Positions 34,085-42,221 are shown, numbered from the stretch's first letter. The stretch is 45,296 bases of DNA from DASXPG01 sp044449445 (GCA_044449445.1 JBIOIA010000002.1:1-45296); one strand, 5' to 3'. Numbers and translations: made by a program. The notes: a model not told the origin generated them from the sequence alone.

Positions 34085-35086
34085 TCAGAAGACGCGCACG
34101 GCGACACTCTTGAACGCCGCGTACACGCTCCCGCCGACCGAGAGTCCCAGCTCCTCGAAGCTGCGCCGCGTGATGAGCGAAACGAGCTCGATGCCGCCGG
34201 CGGCCGCGACCGTCACCCGCATGGCCGCGCCCTGCTCGGAGACGCGCACGATGCGCCCCTCGATGACGTTGCGCGCCGAGGAATGGAGCGGCTCCGTCGA
34301 GAGCAGGATGTCTTCGGGCGCGACCGCCAGCGTCGCCGGCCCCTCGCGATCCGTCACGACCTCGATCATGAGCGGGCCGACCGGGATGATCTTCTCCGGG
34401 TTGCCGCCCGAGAGCTCGACCCGGAACAGATTCTCCGGGGTGACAGGCGTCGGGACGCCGTTCAGCAGCGCGAGCAGCCGGTCAGCCCAGCGATAGGCGT
34501 CCTCGAGCAGGTGCGAAGCGACGCACACGGCCATCGGCCGCCGACCCTGCGCGGTCGTGATCGCCGTGTAGAGCGCGTGCTGCGCCGCGCGATCGGCGCC
34601 TGAGACCGGTTCGTCGAGCAGCAGCACGTCCGGCGCCACCGCGAGAGCGCGCGCGACCGCGACGCGCTGGATCTCGCCCTCGGAGAGCGAGCGCGACTCG
34701 CGCGCGGCGAGCGTCTTCGCCTGGAGCAGCGTGAGCGCGTCGAGCGCGGCGCGACGCGCCTCCTCGGCCGACACGCCGCGCGCGCGCTGTCCCCAGGCGA
34801 CGTTCTCGAGCACCGTGCCGCGAAACAGGAACGGGCGCTGCTCGACCATCGTGACGCGGCGGCGCGCGCGGCGGCGCTGGCGCGCGGTCACGATCGGCAT
34901 CTCATCGAGCGCGAGCGTCCCCGACGCGGGGCGATCGAGGAACGCGAGCAGCCGGAGCAGGGTGCTCTTGCCGGCGCCGTTCGGCCCGACCACCGCGAGG
35001 CGCGTGCCGGGCTCGAGCCGCAGCGACGGCACATCGAGCACCGTGCGCCCCTCGCGCTCCTGTCGGAGCGAGGTGACCTCAAGCAT
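34085..35086 (-). CDS. tupC: ABC transporter ATPase, tungstate/molybdate type
   Basis: A 333-residue ATPase. Walker A is VGPNGAGKSTL, the signature is SLSEGEIQRVA, and Walker B is VLLLDEP. After the nucleotide domain the C-terminal part (from about residue 215) fits a molybdate/tungstate-binding TOBE-like domain, with LELSVGGSVYAAFKSVAVRV-type end residues. The partner permease is directly upstream, with an eight-base overlap. Substrate is inferred from the domain and the cofactor genes; sulphate or another oxyanion is less likely. Confidence 0.82.
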   Translation of the reverse strand: MLEVTSLRQEREGRTVLDVPSLRLEPGTRLAVVGPNGAGKSTLLRLLAFLDRPASGTLALDEMPIVTARQRRRARRRVTMVEQRPFLFRGTVLENVAWGQRARGVSAEEARRAALDALTLLQAKTLAARESRSLSEGEIQRVAVARALAVAPDVLLLDEPVSGADRAAQHALYTAITTAQGRRPMAVCVASHLLEDAYRWADRLLALLNGVPTPVTPENLFRVELSGGNPEKIIPVGPLMIEVVTDREGPATLAVAPEDILLSTEPLHSSARNVIEGRIVRVSEQGAAMRVTVAAAGGIELVSLITRRSFEELGLSVGGSVYAAFKSVAVRVF

Positions 35087-35732
35087 CGCCGCGCCCGTGC
35101 AGCATCTGGAGGATCGCGTTCACCGTCAGGGCGAGCGCGAGCAGGATCAGGCCCAGCGCGACCGCGAGCCCGAAGTCGCCCTGCGACGTGGCCAGCGTGA
35201 TCGCCGTGGTGAGCGTCCGGGTCTCGCCCTTGATGTTGCCGCCCACGATCAGCGCCGCCCCGACCTCGGACAGCACGCGTCCGAACGCGACCGCGACGGC
35301 GGCCGCGAGCGCCAGTTTCGCCTCGCGCAACACCGCCCACGCCGAGCGCAGCGGGCCGGCGCCGAGCGTCAGCGCGGTGCGCAGCACGCGCGGGTCCACC
35401 GCCTGCACGGCCGCGGCCGACAGCGAGGCGGCGATCGGGAAGGCGAGCACGGCCTCGGCCGCGACGATCGCGCGCCAGGTGAACAGCAGCTGGAGCTCGC
35501 CGAACGGCCCGCGGCGCGCCAGCAGCAGGTAGAGGACGAGACCGACCACGACGGTCGGCAGCGCGAGGGCCGTGTTGAGCGCGGTGAGCAGGACGCGGCG
35601 GCCGCGGAACGTGGTGCTGCCCAGCCACGCGCCGGCCGGGATGCCGAGCGCGCACGCCACGAGCGTGGCGAGCACCGCGACCCTCAGCGACAGCGCCGCG
35701 ATCCCGAGGATCTCGGCGTGCAGCCAGCTCAT
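35079..35732 (-). CDS. tupB: ABC transporter permease, TupB-like
   Basis: A 217-residue inner-membrane permease with about five helices. The cytoplasmic loop with RTALTLGAGPLRSAWAVLRE is the EAA-type coupling motif, and GRVLSEVGAALIVGGNIKG is typical of TupB/WtpB-like permeases. No substrate-binding protein (TupA) gene is present; the upstream gene codes for an outer-membrane protein. The ATG at 35732 lies ten bases after that gene's stop. Confidence 0.85.
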   Translation of the reverse strand: MSWLHAEILGIAALSLRVAVLATLVACALGIPAGAWLGSTTFRGRRVLLTALNTALALPTVVVGLVLYLLLARRGPFGELQLLFTWRAIVAAEAVLAFPIAASLSAAAVQAVDPRVLRTALTLGAGPLRSAWAVLREAKLALAAAVAVAFGRVLSEVGAALIVGGNIKGETRTLTTAITLATSQGDFGLAVALGLILLALALTVNAILQMLHGRGDA

Positions 35733-35742
35733 GCGCCGGCGT

Positions 35743-36525
35743 CTAGAGGTTGAAGTGGAACGTCAATCCGGCCGTCAGCGTGAAGTTGTGCGTCATCTGC
35801 GTGTCCTTCTCGCTGTTGGGATCGAGCACCGGCGGCGTGATCGGGACGCCATTGGCGTCGGTCGGGAAGAAGTAGGTGGAGGGCCAGGAATACTGGATCG
35901 TGTTGTCGCGCGCCTCGATCGTCAGCGAGATGGATCGTCCGATACGCGCCCGGGTCCCGATCGTCGGCACGAACGTCAGGTGGGAGTTCGGGCTGAAGCC
36001 GCCCGGGTCGGTCACGGTCTTCGTGGGCGCGACGATGCCGAACGCGACGCCGACGTAGGGCTCGAGCCCGTGAAACGACCGGGCGCCGGTGAGCCGGAGC
36101 GCGAGTCCCAGGTCGGCCGATACGAGCTTCAGGTCGATGGGCCCGGTCATGCGCGTGGCCGCAGGCTGTGAGGGATCGATCACGTTGCGCTTGCTGCTGA
36201 TCTCCGCGAACGTGACCCACAGTTCCAACGCATTCGAGAGCGACTGCGTGAACCGGGCGCCGATCTCCGGGCCCGCCTGCGACCCGACGCCCGCGTTGGC
36301 TCGATTGCCGAAGAATTCGCTGACGAACGGGGTGATCGTCTGGTGCGTGGTCACGTCCTGGAAAGGCGAGTGCTCGGGATCGTGGCCCACCTGGGCGGAC
36401 AGGCGGATGGGCGGCCGGGCGGACAGCAGGACCAGGGTCAGGAGCACCCACGCCCCCGCTCCAGGTGACCTGCGCCGGGTCCGTCCGCCAGTCCGCCTGT
36501 TCGCCTGTCCGCCTGCGTTTGACAT
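35743..36525 (-). CDS. Predicted outer-membrane beta-barrel protein with repeat-encoded N-terminus
   Basis: A 260-residue protein. An arginine-rich n-region (from an 8-base repeat) leads into a signal-peptide hydrophobic core, AWVLLTLVLLSA. The mature part has alternating strands and ends in HFNL, a typical barrel C-terminus. Domains could not be named. The ATG at 36525 with GGGAG before it is chosen; an earlier in-frame ATG at 36537 lies next to a possible TAGAAC -10 box. Four tandem 8-mers cover codons 4-14, so a change of copy number would shift the frame. Confidence 0.75.
   Translation of the reverse strand: MSNAGGQANRRTGGRTRRRSPGAGAWVLLTLVLLSARPPIRLSAQVGHDPEHSPFQDVTTHQTITPFVSEFFGNRANAGVGSQAGPEIGARFTQSLSNALELWVTFAEISSKRNVIDPSQPAATRMTGPIDLKLVSADLGLALRLTGARSFHGLEPYVGVAFGIVAPTKTVTDPGGFSPNSHLTFVPTIGTRARIGRSISLTIEARDNTIQYSWPSTYFFPTDANGVPITPPVLDPNSEKDTQMTHNFTLTAGLTFHFNL
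36395..36426. repeat. Tandem 8-base repeat array A
   Basis: Four imperfect copies on the plus strand: GCGGACAG, GCGGATGG, GCGGCCGG, GCGGACAG. It lies in the coding sequence just after the signal-peptide core of the outer-membrane protein and is an inverted counterpart of array B at 36483. Confidence 0.7.
36483..36514. repeat. Tandem 8-base repeat array B
   Basis: Four copies on the plus strand: GTCCGCCA, GTCCGCCT, GTTCGCCT, GTCCGCCT. It encodes the basic n-region of the outer-membrane protein on the minus strand and ends five bases before the -35 box of the divergent gene. The 31-base arms 36394-36424 and 36483-36513 match as inverted repeats at 26 of 31 positions. Confidence 0.75.
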
Positions 36526-36547
36526 CGCTACTCCCATGTTCTACAAT
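36519..36547 (+). promoter_or_regulatory. Near-consensus sigma70 promoter, leaderless
   Basis: TTGACA (36519-36524), an exact 17-base spacer and TACAAT (36542-36547), then seven bases to the GTG at 36555. This is the best promoter in the window and fixes the GTG as the start, since an in-frame ATG at 36546 falls inside the -10 box. Confidence 0.75.
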
Positions 36548-36554
36548 GACTTTC

Positions 36555-37613
36555 GTGCGGTCCAGAACGGCACAATCTACCGCCGCTCGGCGTCACCTAC
36601 CAGCCGCACGCGCCGCCCGTTTCCTGTTTCTCCTCGGTGCGCTCGCGTGGCTGACGGCCCGCCAGGCGCGCACCCAGCAGGCGACCCGGACCTTCGGGGC
36701 CGACGAGCCGATCTACGGCACGATCGGCGGGCCGCGCCTCGGCGAGGTCGTCGGCGGTGCCGCCGTGCGCGCCGGCGAGTCGCAACAGAACCATACTCAG
36801 ATCACCCTCGACGGCTGGGTGTTCAAGCGGTCGCTCCAGGCGATGCAGCGCGACGGGCACACGCTCGCCGTCAAGCCGGCGGTCGAAAATCTCCGCGCCG
36901 CGCCTAACGGTCACGTCCTCGCGCGCCTGGTGCAGGGCTTCATGCTCGACGAAGTCGAGCGCAACGGGGCGTGGGTCCACGTGAGCCGCCAGGTGTGGGT
37001 CCGCTCCGCCGCGCTCGGCGGCCAGACGAGCGTCGCGGCCGTCCCGGCGCGTTCGCCGCCGCCGCGTCCCGCTCGCCCGAGCCCGGCGGTGCAGGAGCCG
37101 CCCCAGCCGGTGGACCCGCGGCGCGCGGTCGCGCGGCGCCGCATCGAGCTGTTCCGCGCGCCCGATTCGACTGCCATCGGCTCGCTCGAGGCCGGCCAGC
37201 CGCTGCGCATCACCGCGCGCGCGGGCGAGTGGGTCCGCATCGAGGCCCAGGCCTGGGTGCGCGAGAACGAGATCCGCCTCACCGACTCCGCGATACTCAC
37301 CGGGCTCTCGGCTGCCGAGCTGCGCGGCGCACCCGCGGAGTTCCGCGGCAGGCTGCTGCGCTGGACGATCCAGTTCCTGTCGCTCCAGACCGCCGACGAG
37401 CTGCGCTCCGACTTCCAGCCCGGCCAGCGCTACATCCTCGCGCGCGGTCCCGCGCCCGAGTACGCCTTCGTCTACATCATCGTCCCGCCCGAACGGCTCG
37501 CCGAGGTACAGAAGCTCGAGCCGCTGGCGAGCGTCCAGATCGTGGCGCGCGTCGTGAACGGACGCAGCCAGTACCTCGCCAATCCCATCCTCGAGCTCGT
37601 GGAGCTCCAATGA
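36555..37613 (+). CDS. Exported SH3-like domain protein
   Basis: A 352-residue protein with a signal peptide (arginines, then FLFLLGALAWL, cleavage near ARTQ). Two SH3-like modules follow: one ending in DGWVFKRSL and repeated as LRAAPNGHVLARL to HVSRQVWVRSAALGG, and another at ELFRAPDSTAIGSL to EAQAWVRENEI, separated by a Pro/Ala-rich linker. The C-terminal 90 residues look like a separate small beta domain. Such proteins bind peptidoglycan or partner proteins in the periplasm. The stop overlaps the next ATG by four bases. Confidence 0.75.
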   Translation: MRSRTAQSTAARRHLPAARAARFLFLLGALAWLTARQARTQQATRTFGADEPIYGTIGGPRLGEVVGGAAVRAGESQQNHTQITLDGWVFKRSLQAMQRDGHTLAVKPAVENLRAAPNGHVLARLVQGFMLDEVERNGAWVHVSRQVWVRSAALGGQTSVAAVPARSPPPRPARPSPAVQEPPQPVDPRRAVARRRIELFRAPDSTAIGSLEAGQPLRITARAGEWVRIEAQAWVRENEIRLTDSAILTGLSAAELRGAPAEFRGRLLRWTIQFLSLQTADELRSDFQPGQRYILARGPAPEYAFVYIIVPPERLAEVQKLEPLASVQIVARVVNGRSQYLANPILELVELQ

Positions 37614-38026
37614 ATGAGTTCCTGAAGAAGCGTCTCGATCGCAAGCTCGAGTCCCTCAGCGACGAGCGGGTGTACCAGGTCCTCGACTACATCGAGTTCC
37701 TCGAGTCGAAGTACGGCGCGAAGGCGGCCGAGGCGCCCACCGCATTCCAGAAGCTGGCCGAGACGGTGGAGGACACGCTGCGCGCGGGCCGCGTCTCGGC
37801 CTCCGCGATCCGCGGCACGATGGACGCGATGTCGTCGGCCGGTCGCATGATGAGCGGGCTCGCCGCGGCGGGGAAGTCGGTCGTGGACCAGGTGGCGGGC
37901 AGCGCCGCAACGAAGCCCGAAGACGCGAAGCCGGCGCCGGGCAGCGCGCCGCCGGCCGCGCAGGACGGGACGCCATCGCCCGAAAAGGGCGGCACGCCGC
38001 CGGAGTCCGCGCCCCGGTCTGCTTGA
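37610..38026 (+). CDS. Small helical protein with disordered tail
   Basis: A 138-residue protein. The N-terminal part (KKRLDRKLESLSDERVYQVL then DYIEFLESKYG) is a helical segment similar to DUF2281-like proteins. The middle is Ala/Gly/Met-rich helix, and the last 45 residues are Pro/Ala/Lys/Glu-rich and probably disordered. There is no signal peptide. It is co-translated with the SH3 protein (ATG overlaps its TGA). The function is unknown. Its own TGA lies inside the -35 box of guaB. Confidence 0.68.
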   Translation: MNEFLKKRLDRKLESLSDERVYQVLDYIEFLESKYGAKAAEAPTAFQKLAETVEDTLRAGRVSASAIRGTMDAMSSAGRMMSGLAAAGKSVVDQVAGSAATKPEDAKPAPGSAPPAAQDGTPSPEKGGTPPESAPRSA

Positions 38027-38052
38027 CCCGTCCCGCGGCGGCCCTTTACATT
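38023..38052 (+). promoter_or_regulatory. Putative promoter of guaB
   Basis: TTGACC (38023-38028), an 18-base spacer and TACATT (38047-38052), then five bases to the guaB ATG. The TTGACC holds the TGA stop of the upstream gene. A leaderless transcript is predicted. Confidence 0.55.
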
Positions 38053-38057
38053 CCGCC

Positions 38058-39518
38058 ATGGAGACCCGGATTCGCGCCACGGAAGGACTCGCGTTCGACG
38101 ACGTCCTCCTGGTGCCCCGCCATTCGACGGTCCATCCCCGGCAGGTGGACGTCTCAAGCAGGCTGACCCGCGACATCCCGCTCAACATTCCGTTCCTCTC
38201 GGCCGCCATGGACACGGTGACCGAGGCGGAGATGGCCATCGCGATGGCGCGTCACGGCGGCATCGGCGTCATCCACAAGAACATGCCGATCGACCGGCAG
38301 GTTGCCGAAGTCGATCGCGTGAAGCGCTCCGAGAGCGGGATGATCCTCGATCCGATCACGCTGCCCGCGGACCGGCCGATCCGCGAGGCGATGCAGCTCA
38401 TGGCGCGCTTCCGCATCTCCGGCGTGCCGATCGTGGACGATCGCCGCCGGCTCATCGGCATCATCACCAACCGCGATCTCCAGTTCGAACGCGACCCCAA
38501 CCGGCTGATCCGGGACGTCATGACGTCGGCCGACCTGGTCACCGCGCCCGTGGGCACGACGCTCGACGAGGCGCAGAAGATCCTGGGCCGCCACAAGGTC
38601 GAGAAGCTCCCGGTCGTCGCGAAGGACGGCACGCTCAAGGGCCTCATCACGGTCAAGGACATCTTCAAGCGCCAGCAGTTTCCGGACGCGAACAAGGACA
38701 AGCACGGCCGCCTGAGGGTCGCCGCGGCGGTCGGGGCGACCAAGGACTCGGTGATCAGGGCGCGAGCGCTCTGCGACGCGGGCTGCGACGTGCTGGTGCT
38801 CGATTCCGCGCATGGCCACGCCGAGGGCGTGCTCAAGGCCGTCGCCGAGCTGCGCGAGGCGCTGCCCGAGGCGCAGATCGTCGGCGGCAACGTGGCCACG
38901 AGCGACGGCGCGCGCGCGATGGTCGAGCGCGGCGCGGACGCCGTGAAGGTCGGCGTCGGCCCGGGCTCGATCTGCACGACGCGCGTCGTCACCGGCGTCG
39001 GCGTGCCCCAGCTCACGGCCATCATCGACGCGGTGCGCGGGGCGGGTGACGTGCCCGTGATCGCCGACGGCGGCGTGAAGTACTCGGGCGACGCCGTGAA
39101 GGCGCTCGCCGCGGGCGCCGCCAGCGTGATGATGGGATCGATGTTCGCCGGCACCGAGGAGAGCCCGGGCGAGTCGCTGCTGATGGAAGGCCGCCGCTTC
39201 AAGGTGATCCGCGGCATGGGCTCGCTGGGCGCGATGCAGGAGGGCTCGGCCGACCGCTATTTCCAGGAAGGCGAGATGGCCGCCTCGAAGCTGGTCCCCG
39301 AGGGCATCGAGGGGCGCGTCCCCTACAAGGGCCCGGTGGCGGACGTGATCTACCAGATGGTCGGCGGCCTGAAGAGCGGGATGGGCTACTGCGGCGTCGG
39401 CACGATCAAGGCGCTCCAGACCGAGACCGAGCTGGTGCGCCAGACCGCGTCGGGCCTGCGCGAGTCGCATCCCCACGACGTGACGATCACGCGCGAGGCC
39501 CCGAACTACAGCGTCTGA
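38058..39518 (+). CDS. guaB: Inosine-5'-monophosphate dehydrogenase
   Basis: A 486-residue IMPDH that oxidises IMP to XMP in GTP synthesis. The catalytic cysteine is in GPGSICTTRVVTGVG at about residue 305. Two CBS domains are inserted near residues 90-205. The phosphate-binding GMGSLGAMQ and the flap EGIEGRVPYKG are intact. The length is typical of bacteria. The start is fixed by the promoter spacing. Confidence 0.97.
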   Translation: METRIRATEGLAFDDVLLVPRHSTVHPRQVDVSSRLTRDIPLNIPFLSAAMDTVTEAEMAIAMARHGGIGVIHKNMPIDRQVAEVDRVKRSESGMILDPITLPADRPIREAMQLMARFRISGVPIVDDRRRLIGIITNRDLQFERDPNRLIRDVMTSADLVTAPVGTTLDEAQKILGRHKVEKLPVVAKDGTLKGLITVKDIFKRQQFPDANKDKHGRLRVAAAVGATKDSVIRARALCDAGCDVLVLDSAHGHAEGVLKAVAELREALPEAQIVGGNVATSDGARAMVERGADAVKVGVGPGSICTTRVVTGVGVPQLTAIIDAVRGAGDVPVIADGGVKYSGDAVKALAAGAASVMMGSMFAGTEESPGESLLMEGRRFKVIRGMGSLGAMQEGSADRYFQEGEMAASKLVPEGIEGRVPYKGPVADVIYQMVGGLKSGMGYCGVGTIKALQTETELVRQTASGLRESHPHDVTITREAPNYSV

Positions 39519-39565
39519 CCGGCCTTCGCGCCGTTCCGCCGTGCACCTCCCGGGGGCGCGAGGTC

Positions 39566-39594
39566 TTGCCCCGCCGTCCGATTAGCGGTAGTTA
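39566..39594 (+). promoter_or_regulatory. Putative promoter of the amino-acid permease
   Basis: TTGCCC (39566-39571), a 17-base spacer and TAGTTA (39589-39594). Unlike most promoters here it leaves a leader of about 25 bases, with CCGGAG before the ATG at 39626. The gap 39519-39625 shows no strong terminator for guaB. Confidence 0.45.
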
Positions 39595-39625
39595 AGGCCA
39601 CCCCAAATCCGAGTCCGGAGTGTTC

Positions 39626-41131
39626 ATGAGCCTGACGGCGACCAAGTCCATCACGGCCCTGCGTGCCGAGGCCGATGCAGTCGGCGAGAAATCGCTGAAG
39701 CGCACGCTCGGACCGCTGAACCTGACCACGCTCGGCATCGGCGCCATCATCGGCGCGGGCATCTTCGTGCTGACGGGCCAGGCCGCGGCGCTGCACGCGG
39801 GACCGGCGGTTCCGATTTCGATGATCCTGGTCGGCATCGCCTGCGCCTTCGCCGGCCTGTGCTACGCCGAGATGGCGAGCGCGGTCCCGGTGGCGGGCAG
39901 CGCATACACCTACTCGTATGCGACCATGGGCGAGCTGGTCGCCTGGATCATCGGGTGGGACCTGGTCCTCGAGTACGCGGCGGGCGCCGCGACGGTGGGC
40001 GTGGGCTGGTCCGGCCATTTCGTCAGCCTGCTGAAGCAGTTCGGCTTCGCGCTCCCCGCCAACCTCACCAGTGCCCCCACGCTCTGGTGTTCGGCGGCCC
40101 AGGTCGGCACGATGGTCTCGGGCTGCGCGCACTCGGGCCTGAACCTGACGGGCGCCATTGTCAACCTGCCGGCCGTCTTCATCGTGGCACTGATGTCCAC
40201 GATCCTGGTGATCGGCATCAAGGAGTCGGCGTCGGTCAACAACGTGATCGTGATGCTCAAGCTGACGATCATTCTGCTGATCGTCGGGGTCGGCCTGTTC
40301 CACATCACCCCCGCCAACTGGAAGCCCTTCATTCCGCCGAACACCGGCGAGTGGGGCACCTACGGGTACTCCGGCATTCTGCGCGGTGCCGGCCTGGTCT
40401 TCTTCGCCTATATCGGATTCGACGCCGTGTCCACGGCCGCGCAGGAAGCGCGCAATCCCCAGAAGGACATGGCCATCGGCATTCTGGGCTCGCTGGCGAT
40501 CTGCACGCTGCTCTACGTCGTGGTGTCGGCGGTGCTGACCGGCATGGTCTCGTACAAGGACCTGAACGTCGCGGCCCCGATGGCCCTCGCAATGGAGCGC
40601 ATCGGCGCGCCCGGCTGGGTGCGTGTCTCGGTGGACGTCGGGGCGGTGCTCGGCCTGGGCTCCGTCATCCTCGTGATGCTCCTCGGCCAGTCGCGCGTGT
40701 TCTACTCGATGTCGCGCGACGGCCTGCTCGGCAAGTGGGCCGGCTCGGTGCACCCGAAGTTCCGCACGCCGTATCTCTCCACGATCTTCACCGGGATCGC
40801 CGTCGGTCTCGCGACCGGCATCCTGCCGCTCCAGCTCCTGGGACAGCTGGTGAACATCGGCACGCTGCTCGCGTTCGTGCTGGTGTGCATCGGCGTCATG
40901 GTGCTGCGGAAGACCCGGCCCGACCTCGAGCGTCCGTTCCGGACCCCATGGGTGCCGTTCGTGCCGATCATGGGCGTGCTGTGTTGCCTCGGCCTGATGG
41001 CGACGCTGCCCGTCGACACCTGGATCCGGCTGGTGGTCTGGCTGCTGATCGGATTCGCCATCTACTTCGGGTACAGCCGCAGGCACAGTGTCCTGCAGCA
41101 GGAGCTGGCGAACGGCAAGACCACGACGTAG
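39626..41131 (+). CDS. APC-family amino-acid permease
   Basis: A 501-residue transporter with about 12 helices, most like cationic amino-acid transporters (CAT/YfnA type). The first helix has LGIGAIIGAGIFVLTG, the family's unwound substrate-binding segment. FFAYIGFDAVSTAAQEARNP is the equivalent of the sixth helix. The C-terminal loop ends in basic residues before the last hydrophobic pair. The exact amino acid is not readable. The ATG at 39626 is favoured for its upstream ribosome site. Confidence 0.9.
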   Translation: MSLTATKSITALRAEADAVGEKSLKRTLGPLNLTTLGIGAIIGAGIFVLTGQAAALHAGPAVPISMILVGIACAFAGLCYAEMASAVPVAGSAYTYSYATMGELVAWIIGWDLVLEYAAGAATVGVGWSGHFVSLLKQFGFALPANLTSAPTLWCSAAQVGTMVSGCAHSGLNLTGAIVNLPAVFIVALMSTILVIGIKESASVNNVIVMLKLTIILLIVGVGLFHITPANWKPFIPPNTGEWGTYGYSGILRGAGLVFFAYIGFDAVSTAAQEARNPQKDMAIGILGSLAICTLLYVVVSAVLTGMVSYKDLNVAAPMALAMERIGAPGWVRVSVDVGAVLGLGSVILVMLLGQSRVFYSMSRDGLLGKWAGSVHPKFRTPYLSTIFTGIAVGLATGILPLQLLGQLVNIGTLLAFVLVCIGVMVLRKTRPDLERPFRTPWVPFVPIMGVLCCLGLMATLPVDTWIRLVVWLLIGFAIYFGYSRRHSVLQQELANGKTTT

Positions 41132-41142
41132 CGCAAGAACTC

Positions 41143-41171
41143 TTGGCCCCGGGGCGGCGCATCGGTAGGTT
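41143..41171 (+). promoter_or_regulatory. Putative promoter of the DHH phosphoesterase gene
   Basis: TTGGCC (41143-41148), a 17-base spacer and TAGGTT (41166-41171), nine bases before the ATG at 41181. Confidence 0.5.
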
Positions 41172-41180
41172 CCATCGCCG

Positions 41181-42212
41181 ATGAGCCGCCCCGCGCATTT
41201 GGAAGCAGTCCCCGAAAACCGCCGCGCCCCCGCGCGCGATGTCGCCGCCGCGTTGCTCGGCGCACGCCGCATCGCCCTGACCACGCACGTCAACTCCGAC
41301 GGCGACGGACTCGGCAGCGAGATCGCGCTGCTGCACCTGCTCGCCGCGCAGGGCCGCGAGGCGGTGATCGTCAATCCCACGCCGATCCCCGACCGCTATC
41401 AGTTCCTGGTCGAGAAGGTCGCCGAACGCGACCGGAGCTCCGGCGCTTCCGCCGCGATCAAGGCGGCGGATCTCATCCTCGTCCTCGACATCTCGGACTT
41501 AGGGCGCCTCGGCAACCTGGCCGAGCTCGTGCGCGCGCGGGGCGTGAAGGTCGCGTGCATCGACCACCACGCCTCGCCAGGCACGTTGCCCGAGGGCCCC
41601 AGGCTCGTGGACCCCGAGGCGAGCGCGACGGCCGAGCTGGTGTACGACCTCGCCGTCGAGGCGGGCTGGCCGATCGAGTCGGAGGCCGCGCGCGCTCTGT
41701 ACGTCGGGCTGATGACCGACACGGGCGGGTTCCGCTTCGGCAACACGACGCCGCGGGTACTGCGCCTGGCGGCCTCGCTGCTCGAGGCGGGCGTGCATCC
41801 CGAGCGGCTCTACGAGCAGGTCTACGCGACCGCGCCGGTCGGGCGGATCCGGCTGACGGCGCAGGTGCTCGACACGCTCGTCGTCGAGCCGGAGTTCGGG
41901 CTCTCGTGGGTGACGGTGCCGGCGGGCGCGCTCGAGCGGCACGACGCGAGCGCCGACGACCTCGACGGCCTGGTCGAGTTCGCGCGGTCGGTGCAGGGAA
42001 CGCGGCTCGCGCTGCTGTTCCGCAACCTGGCGAACGGCAAGGTGAAGGTGTCGTTCCGCTCGGTCGGCGACTTCGACGTCTCCGCGTTCGCGCACCAGTT
42101 CGGCGGCGGCGGCCACGCCAAGGCGTCGGGCGCGTCCATCGCGGGCAGCCTGGACGAGGTGCAACAGAAGGTCCTCGCGGCCGCGCGCGCCGCGCTGCTT
42201 CCCTCCCGCTAG
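41181..42212 (+). CDS. DHH/DHHA1 phosphoesterase, NrnA-like
   Basis: A 343-residue enzyme. Metal-binding motifs are HVNSDGDGLGSE, VLDISDLGRL, CIDHHAS (the DHH motif) and LMTDTGGFRFGNT; the C-terminal DHHA1 domain has GGGGHAKASGAS. NrnA-type enzymes degrade very short RNA or 3'-phosphoadenosine phosphate; family members also act on cyclic dinucleotides. The stop TAG is part of the mrp -10 box. Confidence 0.88.
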   Translation: MSRPAHLEAVPENRRAPARDVAAALLGARRIALTTHVNSDGDGLGSEIALLHLLAAQGREAVIVNPTPIPDRYQFLVEKVAERDRSSGASAAIKAADLILVLDISDLGRLGNLAELVRARGVKVACIDHHASPGTLPEGPRLVDPEASATAELVYDLAVEAGWPIESEAARALYVGLMTDTGGFRFGNTTPRVLRLAASLLEAGVHPERLYEQVYATAPVGRIRLTAQVLDTLVVEPEFGLSWVTVPAGALERHDASADDLDGLVEFARSVQGTRLALLFRNLANGKVKVSFRSVGDFDVSAFAHQFGGGGHAKASGASIAGSLDEVQQKVLAAARAALLPSR

Positions 42213-42215
42213 ATT
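42210..42215 (+). promoter_or_regulatory. Putative -10 element of mrp
   Basis: TAGATT ends six bases before the mrp ATG. Its first three bases are the TAG stop of the upstream gene. No good -35 box is seen. Confidence 0.45.
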
Positions 42216-42221
42216 CGTGTC

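Noticed and set aside
36394..36513. The inverted repeat as a transcription terminator
   Set aside because: It lies inside the coding region at the start of a gene, lacks a T-tract and is followed by the coding sequence on the minus strand.
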